Source: Fen-1308 sp035319125 (GTDB lineage: Bacteria; Nitrospirota; Thermodesulfovibrionia; Thermodesulfovibrionales; Dissulfurispiraceae). Taken from it: a stretch of 64,000 bases of DNA. This document shows, one piece after another, positions 25,574-35,386 of the stretch. The first letter of the stretch is position 1; every line of letters starts with the position of its first letter. The DNA lies in assembly GCA_035319125.1 (NCBI GenBank), contig DATHDG010000014.1, positions 186,001 to 250,000 on the forward strand. The letters run 5' to 3'. The notes beneath the pieces are model-generated. The model saw only the letters and a program-made list of their open reading frames with translations, did not search any database and was not told where the DNA came from. Position numbers and translations under genes: made by a program.

Positions 25574-26956
25574 TCAAAAAAGAACAATTGACGGAACCAG
25601 CCCAATTGCAAACATCATAATGGCGCTTATGAATAGGGCGGCTGCAAGTCCAAGCGATGGTGTTGTCCCAACTGTTTCGCTCATAGGCTTCATATACATA
25701 TTCATTATGATCCTGAGATAGAAATATGCTGAAACAGCACTAAACACAACAGCAATGATTACAAGCCATGTATATCCGGCATTGATGGCTGCCATGAAGA
25801 TGTAGAATTTTCCGATAAAACCGGCTGTCGGCGGAATGCCAGCCAGAGAGAACATGAATACCAGCATAAGGGCTGCTGTAAATGGATGGCTCTTGGAAAG
25901 ACCGTTATAATCAGAAATATTTTCGCCCTTTTCAAGAAGTATCACTATACCGAAAGCTCCGAGGTTCATAAACGTATAAATCATAAGATATACCTTCATT
26001 GCGTTCATGGCTTCATTCGTACCAGCAATCAAGGCTATGAGAATGTATCCAGCATGTGCTATGGATGAAAATGCGAGCATTCTTTTTATGTTCGTTTGTA
26101 CGATGGCCATTATAGTTCCAACAGCCATGGTCAAGACCGAAATAACAAGCAGTATTGTCGTCCAGTAAGGCTCGAAAGTTTGATAGGCAGTGAAAAATAT
26201 CCGTCCCAGGACGGCAAATGCGGCAGCTTTCGGAGCTGTAGACATGAAGGCAGTCACTGAAGTCGGAGCCCCTTCATATACGTCAGGCGCCCACATATGG
26301 AACGGCACAGCTGAAATCTTGAATGAAAATGCAACGATAATCAATATCATGCTGAGCATCAGTGGTAAGGTTGGAGGCGTTTGCCTCAGATATGACGCAA
26401 TGCCATAAATGTCGGTAGTCGTTGTGAGGCCGTATACCATAGAAATACCATATAGAAGCAATGCCGATGAAAATGCACCCAGCAGAAAATATTTCATAGC
26501 CGCTTCAGATGAGCGGGGATCATGTTTTTTGACTCCGCAAAGAATGTACAGGCTAAGGGACATGAGTTCAATGCCCAGAAAAACCAGGATAAAATCTCTT
26601 GCGGAGGCCATGATCATCATTCCAGTCGTGGAGAAGAGCAGCAGGCTGTAATACTCACCGAAGTCTGCGTGCTCTATTTGAAGGTATTTAAGCGAAATAA
26701 GAATTGTAAGTATCAAACTAATCAAGAAGATCATCTTGAAATAGACGCTAAAATCGTCACTGATGAACATGCCGCCGAAGGCCTCACCCTTGCAAAGTGG
26801 CAACAAATAGATCACTATTGCTGAAACAACCACGCCGGTATAACCTAGAGGTTTCTTATTGGCAAAGACTAATTCAGCCAATAGAAGCAAACTGGCGACA
26901 GTGGCCATGATTATTTCCGGAATAACAGGTGTAACGTCTGGGAAGGGTATGTTCAT
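25574..26956 (-). CDS. nuoN: NADH-quinone oxidoreductase subunit N
   Basis: A 460-residue antiporter-like membrane subunit of complex I, with about 14 hydrophobic helices. It shows MVYGLTTTTDIYGIASYL, FKISAVPFHMWAPDVYEGAPTSVTAFMSTAPKAAAF (the conserved Lys/His region of the proton channel), and KRMLAFSSIAHAGYILIAL. It is last in the operon and overlaps nuoM by 4 bases. Length fits the family. Confidence 0.95.
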   Translation of the reverse strand: MNIPFPDVTPVIPEIIMATVASLLLLAELVFANKKPLGYTGVVVSAIVIYLLPLCKGEAFGGMFISDDFSVYFKMIFLISLILTILISLKYLQIEHADFGEYYSLLLFSTTGMMIMASARDFILVFLGIELMSLSLYILCGVKKHDPRSSEAAMKYFLLGAFSSALLLYGISMVYGLTTTTDIYGIASYLRQTPPTLPLMLSMILIIVAFSFKISAVPFHMWAPDVYEGAPTSVTAFMSTAPKAAAFAVLGRIFFTAYQTFEPYWTTILLVISVLTMAVGTIMAIVQTNIKRMLAFSSIAHAGYILIALIAGTNEAMNAMKVYLMIYTFMNLGAFGIVILLEKGENISDYNGLSKSHPFTAALMLVFMFSLAGIPPTAGFIGKFYIFMAAINAGYTWLVIIAVVFSAVSAYFYLRIIMNMYMKPMSETVGTTPSLGLAAALFISAIMMFAIGLVPSIVLF

Positions 26957-28593
26957 TTCAATACCTCGACGATCTGCGCAGTAACATTCGCTTGTCCGGC
27001 GCTATTGATCCTATCCAGAAGTCCTTGCACAGAGGCATCCATGAAGCTAAGAAACGTATTCGGATATATGCCGATCCAAAAGACAAGAATTACCAGCGGG
27101 ATCAAGGTCATCATCTCTCTCATTCCCATATCTTTCAAATCATGTTCCAGAAGGGCAGGATTAGTCTTTACAAAAAATACATTTTGGTAAAGCCAGAGCA
27201 TATAGGCAGCGCCGATAATGACACCTGTAGCCGCTAAAATTCCAAGAGTCTTGGATGCCGTAAAACCCCCTACTAGTATAAGAAATTCCCCTATGAATCC
27301 ATTGGTTCCCGGTAAGCCGATTGCGGCAAGCGTAAAAATCATGAAGAGCGTTGAATAAACCGGCAGGACCGTCGCGGCTCCTCCATAATCAGCTATAAGC
27401 CTAGTATGCGTTCTTTCATAAACAATTCCGACTAGAAGGAAGAGTGCGCCGGTTACTATCCCATGATTCAGCATCTGAAGAATGCCGCCCTGCAAGCCTT
27501 GCATGTTGAGTGCAAAAAGACCAAGCGTCACAAATCCCATGTGACTCACCGAGCTGTATGCTATCAAACGCTTAAGATCTGTCTGTCCGAGGCAGATTAC
27601 CGCGCCATAGATAATAGCGATTACAGACAACACCATCATTGTAGGAGCAAGGGCTTTTGACGCCTCAGGAAGCATCGGCATGTTGAACCGAAGGAATCCG
27701 TATGCTCCCATTTTAATTAATATGCCCGCAAGTATTACGCTGCCCGCTGCCGGCGCTTCTGTATGAGCATCTGGAAGCCATGTGTGGACTGGAAACATTG
27801 GAACTTTCACCGCAAATGCGGCAAAGAAAGCCCAGAAAAGAATCATCTGCAAATCGAACGGATAATTGGTATTCATCATGCGAAGCATGTCGAACGATCT
27901 GTCTGTATTAAAATAAAGCACGATGACTCCGACGAGCATTAGAACACTTCCCACGAGAGTGAATAGAAAGAACTTGATAGCAGCATATACCCTATTCGGT
28001 CCTCCCCATACGCCGATCAGGAGATACATCGGGATAAGCATGGCTTCCCAGAAAATATAGAACAGGAACATGTCAAGGCTGCAAAAAACACCGATCATAG
28101 AGCCTTCTATAAGAAGCAGTGAAGCATAAAACTCTTTTGTCCTGTCCGTAATACTGGTCCACGATACTGTGACGCACAGAATGGTAAGCAGCGCTGAGAG
28201 CAAGACGAAAAGCACGCTGATGCCATCTACCCCGATGAAGTATTCTATAGACCAGCTTCTGATCCAGGTCGAACGCTCCACGAATTGCATTGCGGCAGTA
28301 GACTTATTAAAATTCGTATATAACGGAAGCGCCAACAGGAATGTTATCAGACTAACGATTAGCGCTGTCCATTTGATCTGCTTTTCATTTGATCGCCTCA
28401 TCAAAAGCACTATGATTGCACCGAGTATCGGGAAAAATATAATGGTTGAAAGAACAGGATATGGAAGGTCTTTCGTTATTTCAGCGCCGAAGAAAACAAG
28501 AAGCGCGAACATCGGAACCATAGCAACTGTCCTTAGCATAGGATAGTTTGATTTGGGTGTCTCAATGTTTACGGGGTGGCTATCATGCCCCAT
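26953..28593 (-). CDS. nuoM: NADH-quinone oxidoreductase subunit M
   Basis: A 546-residue antiporter-like subunit of complex I. It shows the WEAMLIPMYLLIGVWGG motif with the conserved Glu, VPMFPVHTWLPDAHTEAPAAGSVILAGILIKMGAYGFLRF, and DLKRLIAYSSVSHMGFVTLGL. The N-terminus carries about 25 extra soluble residues (GHDSHPVNIETPKSNY) before the first helix. It follows nuoL by 43 bases and overlaps nuoN by 4. Confidence 0.95.
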   Translation of the reverse strand: MGHDSHPVNIETPKSNYPMLRTVAMVPMFALLVFFGAEITKDLPYPVLSTIIFFPILGAIIVLLMRRSNEKQIKWTALIVSLITFLLALPLYTNFNKSTAAMQFVERSTWIRSWSIEYFIGVDGISVLFVLLSALLTILCVTVSWTSITDRTKEFYASLLLIEGSMIGVFCSLDMFLFYIFWEAMLIPMYLLIGVWGGPNRVYAAIKFFLFTLVGSVLMLVGVIVLYFNTDRSFDMLRMMNTNYPFDLQMILFWAFFAAFAVKVPMFPVHTWLPDAHTEAPAAGSVILAGILIKMGAYGFLRFNMPMLPEASKALAPTMMVLSVIAIIYGAVICLGQTDLKRLIAYSSVSHMGFVTLGLFALNMQGLQGGILQMLNHGIVTGALFLLVGIVYERTHTRLIADYGGAATVLPVYSTLFMIFTLAAIGLPGTNGFIGEFLILVGGFTASKTLGILAATGVIIGAAYMLWLYQNVFFVKTNPALLEHDLKDMGMREMMTLIPLVILVFWIGIYPNTFLSFMDASVQGLLDRINSAGQANVTAQIVEVLK

Positions 28594-28636
28594 TCAAATC
28601 CTCCTGTAAGGAACCGAATTGTCGGTATCCAAAAAA

Positions 28637-30562
28637 CTATTTCGTAAATATAATCATGATCAGAGTAAGGATCGCAAAGAATCCGACGCACATGACTATT
28701 GCATAGTGCTGCAGATTTCCACTCTGCACCTTCCTGATTTGTTCGCCGAAAGCCGCTATCTTGTTTGGTATCCCATTTACTATGCCTTCTATTATTTTGC
28801 CGTCGGTGACTGCCACTAAAATGTTCGTTGCAGTCCACTTGACGGGTCTCACTATGATGAAATCATAAAGCTCATCGACATAATATTTGTTCCAAAGCAC
28901 TTTGTGAATCATGCTGAATTTGACTGACAGCTTTCTAGGTATATCAGGCATCCATAAGTAAAAGAGCATGGATATAAGGATTCCGGCGCCGGCCACAGAG
29001 ACTGATACTCCCATCACTAACCATTCTTCCGAATGAGACCCGTGTATATGCGGATGGCCTAAAACAGGCTGAAAGAAATGTGCGATCCAGTTGTTACCTC
29101 CAAGGAGAGGAGATATGCCTATCCATCCGGCGGAAATTGCTCCAACACCGAGTATTACAAGAGGTATGGTCATTGATGATGGAGATTCATGCAAATGATG
29201 CTCAAGTTCATGGCCACCTCTGAATGTCCCGAAAAAAGCGAGCCATATAATTCTAAAGCTATAAAATGCAGTTATGCCCGCTACTATTGTACCGATGATC
29301 CAGACTACTCTTCCGATGGGCCCGCCGTTGTATGCCAGCCAAAGAATTTCATCCTTGCTGAAGAAGCCTGCCAGCCCGGGGATTCCGGCAATGCTGAGAG
29401 ATGCAAGAAAGAATGTCCAGAAAGTGATAGGCATATGTTTTCTGAGGCCGCCCATCTTCTGTATATCCAGCTCCCCGGACATAGCGTGCATTACACTGCC
29501 TGCACCCAGGAAAAGAAGTGCTTTGAAAAAGGCATGTGTGTACAGATGAAAAATACCTGCGCCATAAGCCCCAACGCCACATGCCAAAAACATATATCCA
29601 AGCTGGCTGCAAGTAGAGTAGGCTATAATTCTTTTTATATCATTTTGAACCAGCGCGATAGTCGCAGCGAATAGGCTTGTTACCGCTCCTGTAATTGCCA
29701 CGACCGACATCGCAGTCTCAGATAAATTGAAAAGAGGGTTAAAGCGTGCAACCATAAATACACCGGCCGTCACCATAGTTGCAGCGTGTATCAGCGCGCT
29801 GACAGGGGTAGGGCCTTCCATTGCATCAGGAAGCCAGACATGAAGCGGAATCTGAGCCGATTTTCCAACAGCGCCGCAGAAAAGCAGCAAGGCTAACAAC
29901 GTTATCAGATCGACATTATATCCGAGCAGGCTAATTGTCTGTCCTTGCAGCGATCCTAACTTTGAGAAAATATCGGCGTATTGAATAGAGCCGATATTGA
30001 GAAAAATCATTATCACGCCAAGTCCGAAACCAAAATCTCCAAAGCGGTTCACTATGAAAGCCTTTTTCCCTGCGTCAGCAGCGCTCTTTTTCTCATACCA
30101 GAAGCCAATAAGGAAATAGGAACAGAGACCGACAGCCTCCCATCCGAAATAAAGCTGCAGAAGGTTGTTACCCATGACGAGCATGAGCATCGAAAACGTA
30201 AAAAGACTTAGGTATGAAAAAAACCTATAGTAGCCAGGATCGCCGTGCATGTATCCGGATGAATAGATGTGCACCAGCAGGCTCACAGTCGTTACTACAA
30301 TAAGCATGATGGCAGTAAGAGGGTCGATTAGAAAGCCAATGCTAACTTTAAATGATCCCGATATTACCCACGTATAAGCATCATAATTTAGATTCTTGCC
30401 ATTGACCACCTCAAAAAAAGTGATAACAGCAATGAGAAATGATCCGAACACCGCCAGCGTGGCTACCCAGTGCGCGCGGTCTTTGAATACCTGTTTTCCT
30501 ATAAGGATGTTTATAATAAATGCGGTCAGCGGAAGTAACGGTATGAGAGTATATTTATCCAT
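28637..30562 (-). CDS. nuoL: NADH-quinone oxidoreductase subunit L
   Basis: A 641-residue antiporter-like subunit with about 16 helices, including the C-terminal lateral helix region. It shows FGWEAVGLCSYFLIGFWYEKKSAADAGKKAFIVNRFGDFGF, KSAQIPLHVWLPDAMEGPTPVSALIHAATMVTAGVFMVAR, and DIKRIIAYSTCSQLGYMFLACG. All are proton-path motifs. It lies between nuoK and nuoM. Confidence 0.96.
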   Translation of the reverse strand: MDKYTLIPLLPLTAFIINILIGKQVFKDRAHWVATLAVFGSFLIAVITFFEVVNGKNLNYDAYTWVISGSFKVSIGFLIDPLTAIMLIVVTTVSLLVHIYSSGYMHGDPGYYRFFSYLSLFTFSMLMLVMGNNLLQLYFGWEAVGLCSYFLIGFWYEKKSAADAGKKAFIVNRFGDFGFGLGVIMIFLNIGSIQYADIFSKLGSLQGQTISLLGYNVDLITLLALLLFCGAVGKSAQIPLHVWLPDAMEGPTPVSALIHAATMVTAGVFMVARFNPLFNLSETAMSVVAITGAVTSLFAATIALVQNDIKRIIAYSTCSQLGYMFLACGVGAYGAGIFHLYTHAFFKALLFLGAGSVMHAMSGELDIQKMGGLRKHMPITFWTFFLASLSIAGIPGLAGFFSKDEILWLAYNGGPIGRVVWIIGTIVAGITAFYSFRIIWLAFFGTFRGGHELEHHLHESPSSMTIPLVILGVGAISAGWIGISPLLGGNNWIAHFFQPVLGHPHIHGSHSEEWLVMGVSVSVAGAGILISMLFYLWMPDIPRKLSVKFSMIHKVLWNKYYVDELYDFIIVRPVKWTATNILVAVTDGKIIEGIVNGIPNKIAAFGEQIRKVQSGNLQHYAIVMCVGFFAILTLIMIIFTK

Positions 30563-30571
30563 TTGCCGGAC

Positions 30572-30874
30572 TCATCCTTTCATATCAGTGATCTCATCCG
30601 TATGCACTGCACCCTTGTTTCTGACCAGTGTGACAAGAATGGCAAGGCCGATGGCAGCCTCAGCAGCAGCTACAGTTATTATGAAAAAAACGAACACCTG
30701 ACCTCTAAGATCCTGCAGGTAGTGGCTGAATGCCACTAAGCTGATATTGACAGCGTTAAGCATAAGTTCAACACAAACCAGCATTATTATAAGATTTCTC
30801 CTGATCATGAATCCTATGGCTCCGACCATGAAGATAATCGTGCTTAACCCTATATACCACTCAAGAGGAACCAT
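30572..30874 (-). CDS. nuoK: NADH-quinone oxidoreductase subunit K
   Basis: A 100-residue subunit with three membrane helices, the usual size. The second helix carries the conserved Glu in NLIIMLVCVELMLNAVNISLVAF, and a further Glu follows in the third helix (AAAEAAIGLAILV), both part of the proton path. It is nine bases before nuoL. Confidence 0.95.
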   Translation of the reverse strand: MVPLEWYIGLSTIIFMVGAIGFMIRRNLIIMLVCVELMLNAVNISLVAFSHYLQDLRGQVFVFFIITVAAAEAAIGLAILVTLVRNKGAVHTDEITDMKG

Positions 30875-30886
30875 CGATTACCATCC

Positions 30887-31393
30887 TTAATTCTTCTTTT
30901 TGGCGAGCACCATGGCCCCCACAATCGCAATCAAGAGAATGATCGAAGCTATCTCAAAAGGAAACAGATATTCGGTATATAAAACCTTTCCAACTATCTT
31001 AGTGTTGGTCTCTTGTTTGATGACATCTATGGTGTAAGGTCCAAGCGGACCCTTCAGGAAGTCCCTTATAGCAAGAAAAATGAGGAGCAGTATAGACACC
31101 CCGATGGAAACACTCAGGGGCCATGCGCCGATAAAAGGCTCAGTAAATACTTCCATCTTCAGATTTAGCATTGTTATAACAAACAAAAAGAGCACGAGGA
31201 TAGCTCCAGCATACAAGATAACCTGTACTGCAGCAAGAAATTCAGCATTGAGAAAGAGATAAAGGGCTGCGATATGGAAGAAGAGAGCCAGCATGAACAG
31301 TACGCTGTGAATAGGGTTTTTTCTTGTCACCACGAGTATTGATAAGGTGGTCGTTGCGATGGCGAAATATATGAAAAAAATCACCGGCAGCAC
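30887..31393 (-). CDS. nuoJ: NADH-quinone oxidoreductase subunit J
   Basis: A 168-residue subunit with five membrane helices. It shows the NPIHSVLFMLALFFHIAALYLFLNAEFLAAVQVILYAGAILVLFLFVIMLLN-type region, the part that contains the conserved pi-bulge helix 3. The last helix ends in AKKKN. Its start overlaps the nuoI stop by one base. Confidence 0.95.
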   Translation of the reverse strand: MLPVIFFIYFAIATTTLSILVVTRKNPIHSVLFMLALFFHIAALYLFLNAEFLAAVQVILYAGAILVLFLFVITMLNLKMEVFTEPFIGAWPLSVSIGVSILLLIFLAIRDFLKGPLGPYTIDVIKQETNTKIVGKVLYTEYLFPFEIASIILLIAIVGAMVLAKKKN

Positions 31394-32058
31394 TATTCGG
31401 CCTCCTTCTTCGCTTCTTTTGATTCTTGAATGTCAGCATCGGGCGCGGCAACTTTGGCAGCGGTTGATTTATCACTCGCAGGTACATAAGGTGAAGCAAG
31501 AACCGGCTTCAAAGAAACTGGTGCCTGTTCGCGTTTGGATTTAGGCATTTTCGATGAATCTATACCATCCGGCCGCCAGAATTTGTTCCAATACGTGTCG
31601 CCGCTGAGTGTGGCAGCATAATCATCCCAGTTTTTCAACAGCCGGTTTTTGTCGAAATAAATATCTTGTTTTGAATAAGCGCTGTATTCATAACGTTCAG
31701 TTAGCACCAGTGCGCAAACCGGGCATACTTCAACACAATAGCCGCAATAAATGCAACGCAAGGCTTCAATATCGTATTGTTCCAAGAAGGGCTTGTTGTT
31801 TTCATCCCTGCCTTTCTTTAGCGTAATGCATTGTGAAGGACAGATGTTTACGCATTTCATGCACATGATGCATTTCTGCCTGCCTGTTTTAGGATCTCGA
31901 ACAAAAGCGTGCATTCCCCTGAAACCAGGATATATTTTCCTTTTCTCGTCGGGATACTGAATAGTTACAGGTTTAGACAGCATCATTTTAAAGGTCAAAG
32001 CCATACCCTTGAGTATCTCAACGAACAGGACGGTATTAATGAACTTCTTAATAGTCAA
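31393..32058 (-). CDS. nuoI: NADH-quinone oxidoreductase subunit I
   Basis: A 221-residue two-cluster ferredoxin-like subunit of the peripheral arm. It shows CIMCMKCVNICPSQC and CIYCGYCVEVCPVC, each of the CxxCxxCxxxCP type, holding clusters N6a and N6b. TTG 32058 is chosen because GAGGA lies about 8 bases upstream and it clears the nuoH stop; the longest frame would start inside nuoH. The C-terminal 65 residues (from about WNKFWRPDG) are rich in Ala, Lys, Ser, Pro and Glu and look disordered, longer than in E. coli NuoI. The role of this tail is unknown. Confidence 0.93.
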   Translation of the reverse strand: MTIKKFINTVLFVEILKGMALTFKMMLSKPVTIQYPDEKRKIYPGFRGMHAFVRDPKTGRQKCIMCMKCVNICPSQCITLKKGRDENNKPFLEQYDIEALRCIYCGYCVEVCPVCALVLTERYEYSAYSKQDIYFDKNRLLKNWDDYAATLSGDTYWNKFWRPDGIDSSKMPKSKREQAPVSLKPVLASPYVPASDKSTAAKVAAPDADIQESKEAKKEAE

Positions 32059-32069
32059 CAGTGGATCCT

Positions 32070-33113
32070 CTAAAATGCGTATTTCACAATAGCTGTTATT
32101 ACTATATTCGCCAGGGAGACCGGGATCAGCACCTTCCAACCCAAGCTCATCAGATGGTCATATCTGAATCTAGGCACTGTGGCACGGACCCAGTAATACA
32201 AGAACAGATGGCAGTATACCTTGAGTAGAAACCAGACAATGCCTGGAACGAATGCAAGAAACGGTAATGCCTGTATAACTATAGGAGGCAAGGTCCAGCC
32301 CCCAAGAAAACATGTGACGGCAATGCAGGACATGATGATCATTGCAATATATTCGCCAAGGAAGAATAGAGCGAATCTCATGCCGCTATATTCGACAAAA
32401 TATCCTGCAACAAGCTCGCTTTCGGCCTCAGGTAAGTCGAAAGGCGTCCTGTTAGTCTCCGCAAAGGCGCATATAAGAAATAGTATGTATGCCGGAAATT
32501 GGATTACGACGAACATTCCATACCAGTGCTTCTGCTGTGCCTCCACTATATCGACCAGATTGAGCGAACCCGACAGCATCATTATGCCGACCAGGCTTAA
32601 CGCCAGCGCTATTTCATAGCTTATGACCTGTGCCGATGATCTAAGGCCCCCCAGGAATGCATATTTTGAATTGGACGACCAGCCGGCGAGTATGATGCCG
32701 TAAGCGCTTAGAGATGACATTGCGAAAAGGTACAGCAGGCCGACATTTACATTAGCAATAACAAAATCGTCAAAAAAGGGAATAACCGCCAGAGCGCTGA
32801 CTGTAGCAAAAAGGGCGATCATGGGCGCCGCCTGAAAGACGAGGCGATCACCTGCACTTGGTATGATGTCTTCTTTGAAGAAAAGCTTTATAAAATCGGC
32901 AAATGGTTGCAGCAAGCCGTGCGGACCAACTCTCATCGGTCCAAGTCGGATCTGCATGTGACCTATAATCTTTCTTTCAAACCATGTAGAATAAGCAACG
33001 TGTAACATTGCGATAACAATAACTACTGCGATCTTTATAAGCAAGAGAATCATTCGCACGACAAAGTCAGCAAGACCGGACCCAGTGATTTGGTATGCTG
33101 AGCTAAAATCCAT
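32070..33113 (-). CDS. nuoH: NADH-quinone oxidoreductase subunit H
   Basis: A 347-residue membrane subunit that forms most of the quinone site. It shows ERKIIGHMQIRLGPMRVGPHGLLQPFADFIKLFFKEDI, the loop AFAETNRTPFDLPEAESELVAGYFVEYSGMRFALFFLGEY, and VRATVPRFRYDHLMSLGWKVLIP. All are hallmark motifs. It lies 15 bases after nuoD. Confidence 0.96.
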   Translation of the reverse strand: MDFSSAYQITGSGLADFVVRMILLLIKIAVVIVIAMLHVAYSTWFERKIIGHMQIRLGPMRVGPHGLLQPFADFIKLFFKEDIIPSAGDRLVFQAAPMIALFATVSALAVIPFFDDFVIANVNVGLLYLFAMSSLSAYGIILAGWSSNSKYAFLGGLRSSAQVISYEIALALSLVGIMMLSGSLNLVDIVEAQQKHWYGMFVVIQFPAYILFLICAFAETNRTPFDLPEAESELVAGYFVEYSGMRFALFFLGEYIAMIIMSCIAVTCFLGGWTLPPIVIQALPFLAFVPGIVWFLLKVYCHLFLYYWVRATVPRFRYDHLMSLGWKVLIPVSLANIVITAIVKYAF

Positions 33114-33128
33114 TATGCACCATCCCCA

Positions 33129-34307
33129 TTACCTGTCGCATTCTCCTAAAACGATATCTATGGTTCCAATATTGGCGATGACATCTGCCACCAGAGATCC
33201 TTCGCTCAACTTCGGCAGAACTGAAGCGTGCACAAAAGAAGGCGCTCTTATATGCATCCTGTAAGGCTTAGCTGTGCCATCATTGATAAAATAAAAACCT
33301 AGTTCTCCCTTAGGCACTTCAATTGCCGAATAGAGTTCATCAAAAGGTTCTTTCTTGGGATCCTCTTCTTCTCCAGGCATTATTTCACCCATGGGATGTC
33401 CAGGCATCACGCGCGGTTTGCCGGGAAGAATATCATATCCGGGTGCGTCTGTAGACAATACGAGCCCGTCAGGCATTTTATCAAGGCATTGTTTAATTAT
33501 TCTGACTGATTGCCGCAATTCGTCCATCCTGCATCGATATCGGTCATACACATCGCAGTTTTTTCCAACCGGCACATCGAAATCTATTTGATCATACGCA
33601 TCATACGGCACGGCCTTCCTTACGTCATATGCTACGCCCGAACCTCTAAGAGTTGGGCCGGTCAATCCCCAGTTTATGGCGTCTTCAGCGGAAATAACGC
33701 CGATGCCGACTGTACGTTGGAGCCAAATTCTGTTTTGGTCTATAAGAGTTTCATATTCGAGAATGCGTTTTGGAAAATCCTCGGCGAATTTGTAACAGCT
33801 GTCAATGAACTCATTATCAACATCGCACCTAACGCCTCCGATGCGCGGATAAGTTACCGTCAGACGTGCACCGCAGACCATTTCGTAAAGATCAAGTATC
33901 CATTCCCTATCTCGCATTCCATAGAGAAAAACTGTCATTGCTCCTATATCAAGCGCATGTGTTGCAATCCACACAATATGGTTGGCTATCCGAGTCAATT
34001 CAGCCATAATGGTTCTAATGTATTTAGCTCTAGACGGCGCTTCAATACCTAAAAGCCTTTCAACAGCTACGCAATAGCCAATATTGTTGCACATGCTGGA
34101 CACATAATCCAGCCTGTCCGTAAGGGGCAGGGCCATTGGGTAGGTTCGGTTTTCACTAAGCTTCTCGGTTCCACGGTGCAGATAGCCTACATGCGGCGTG
34201 CATTTAACTACAGTCTCTCCATCGAGATCGAGCACCAGCCTCAAAACGCCGTGGGTCGCGGGATGCTGCGGCCCCATGTTGATCGAAAGCTCTTTTTTCT
34301 TAAGCAT
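33129..34307 (-). CDS. nuoD: NADH-quinone oxidoreductase subunit D
   Basis: A 392-residue 49-kDa subunit homologue. It shows MGPQHPATHGVLRLVLDLDGETVVKCTPHVGYLHRGTEKL, with the His next to the quinone head group, then DRLDYVSSMCNN with the conserved Tyr/Asp, and the C-terminal GTIDIVLGECDR. NuoD and NuoC are separate genes here, unlike in E. coli where they are fused. Confidence 0.96.
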   Translation of the reverse strand: MLKKKELSINMGPQHPATHGVLRLVLDLDGETVVKCTPHVGYLHRGTEKLSENRTYPMALPLTDRLDYVSSMCNNIGYCVAVERLLGIEAPSRAKYIRTIMAELTRIANHIVWIATHALDIGAMTVFLYGMRDREWILDLYEMVCGARLTVTYPRIGGVRCDVDNEFIDSCYKFAEDFPKRILEYETLIDQNRIWLQRTVGIGVISAEDAINWGLTGPTLRGSGVAYDVRKAVPYDAYDQIDFDVPVGKNCDVYDRYRCRMDELRQSVRIIKQCLDKMPDGLVLSTDAPGYDILPGKPRVMPGHPMGEIMPGEEEDPKKEPFDELYSAIEVPKGELGFYFINDGTAKPYRMHIRAPSFVHASVLPKLSEGSLVADVIANIGTIDIVLGECDR

Positions 34308-34310
34308 CTC

Positions 34311-34847
34311 TCAGCGAACCTCGTATTGCTTGTTCCGCTCTGCTGTTTCGACTACCTCTTTATATCCTTTCCATTCATGCTCGCCAAGGTCACTTTTAAG
34401 AGGATAATCTTTTCGAAGCGGATAACCTTCCCAATCTTCCGGCATTAACACTCTGCGAAGATCCGGATGTCCCATGAAGGATATGCCGAACATGTCGAAG
34501 CATTCACGCTCATGCCAGTTCGCACCAGCCCAAATGTCTACTACGCTCGATATTGTAGAATCATTCTCAGGCACCACGGCCTTTACGCGAATGAAGTGAT
34601 TGTGATTCATTGAACGGAGATTATAAACCACCTCAAACCTGTCATTTTTTCTGCCCAGGTAATCCACTCCGCATAGGTCTACAAGGTAGTCAAAGTTAAG
34701 CTCCGGCGAATTCTTCAAGAATTTCATTATATCCAGAAGCTTGGCCTTATTGATCGTCACAGATACCTGACCGCCGAATTCAACTGTTGCCAGTATAGCG
34801 GACTGAAATTTGGACTTGAGCAATTCTGAGATTTCAACAGGTGTCAA
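34311..34847 (-). CDS. nuoC: NADH-quinone oxidoreductase subunit C
   Basis: A 178-residue 30-kDa subunit. It shows DLCGVDYLGRKNDRFEVVYNLRSM and the signature WEREC-type segment ANWHERECFDMFGISFMGHPDLRRVLMPEDWEGYPLRKDYPL. TTG 34847 is chosen because GGAG lies 5 bases upstream, right after the nuoB stop. The longest frame (34886) would overlap nuoB by 38 bases. It lies 3 bases before nuoD. Confidence 0.93.
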   Translation of the reverse strand: MTPVEISELLKSKFQSAILATVEFGGQVSVTINKAKLLDIMKFLKNSPELNFDYLVDLCGVDYLGRKNDRFEVVYNLRSMNHNHFIRVKAVVPENDSTISSVVDIWAGANWHERECFDMFGISFMGHPDLRRVLMPEDWEGYPLRKDYPLKSDLGEHEWKGYKEVVETAERNKQYEVR

Positions 34848-34848
34848 A

Positions 34849-35370
34849 TTATCTCCATCTGCTCCATTTAAAATGTTCCTTATCAATCAGCTCTTGCAGT
34901 TTGATAAGACCCTCCAGCAAAGCCTCCGGTCTCGGCGGACATCCAGGTATATAGACATCGACAGGGAGTATAGTGTCTACACCCTGAACGGTGCTGTATG
35001 TATTGTAGATGCCGCCGCTGCATGCGCAGCTGCCCATTGCTATGACGTATCTGGGCGCCGGCATCTGGTCATAAACGGTTCTGACTACCGGAGCCATCTT
35101 TTTTGTCAATGTGCCGGCTATGATAATGGCATCCGATTGCCGAGGAGACCCTCTGAATACTACACCGAAGCGGTCAAGGTCATAATGAGATGCACCTGTT
35201 GCCATCATTTCGATTGCACAGCAAGCAAGGCCAAAAGTCATCGGCCATATAGAAGAACGTCTGCCCCAGTTAACAACTTTATCGAGAGCCGCTACAATAG
35301 TATTGGCGCCGGGAATGATTTTTATGCCATCCTCGACTTCAACGAGGGATGTAGTGCCATCAATTATCAC
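34849..35370 (-). CDS. nuoB: NADH-quinone oxidoreductase subunit B
   Basis: A 173-residue PSST homologue that carries terminal cluster N2 next to the quinone site. Ligands are visible: the tandem Cys in MTFGLACCAIEMM, the Cys in AMGSCACSGGIYNTY, and the Cys in VYIPGCPPRPEALLEGL. GTG 35370 is preferred because GGAGGG lies about 9 bases upstream and it clears the nuoA stop. The longest frame starts at TTG 35430 within nuoA. Confidence 0.94.
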   Translation of the reverse strand: MIIDGTTSLVEVEDGIKIIPGANTIVAALDKVVNWGRRSSIWPMTFGLACCAIEMMATGASHYDLDRFGVVFRGSPRQSDAIIIAGTLTKKMAPVVRTVYDQMPAPRYVIAMGSCACSGGIYNTYSTVQGVDTILPVDVYIPGCPPRPEALLEGLIKLQELIDKEHFKWSRWR

Positions 35371-35386
35371 TTGGTTTTTCCCTCCG

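Noticed and set aside
33510..34052. 180-codon plus-strand ORF opposite nuoD
   Set aside because: Shadow of nuoD; no motif and no ribosome-binding site.
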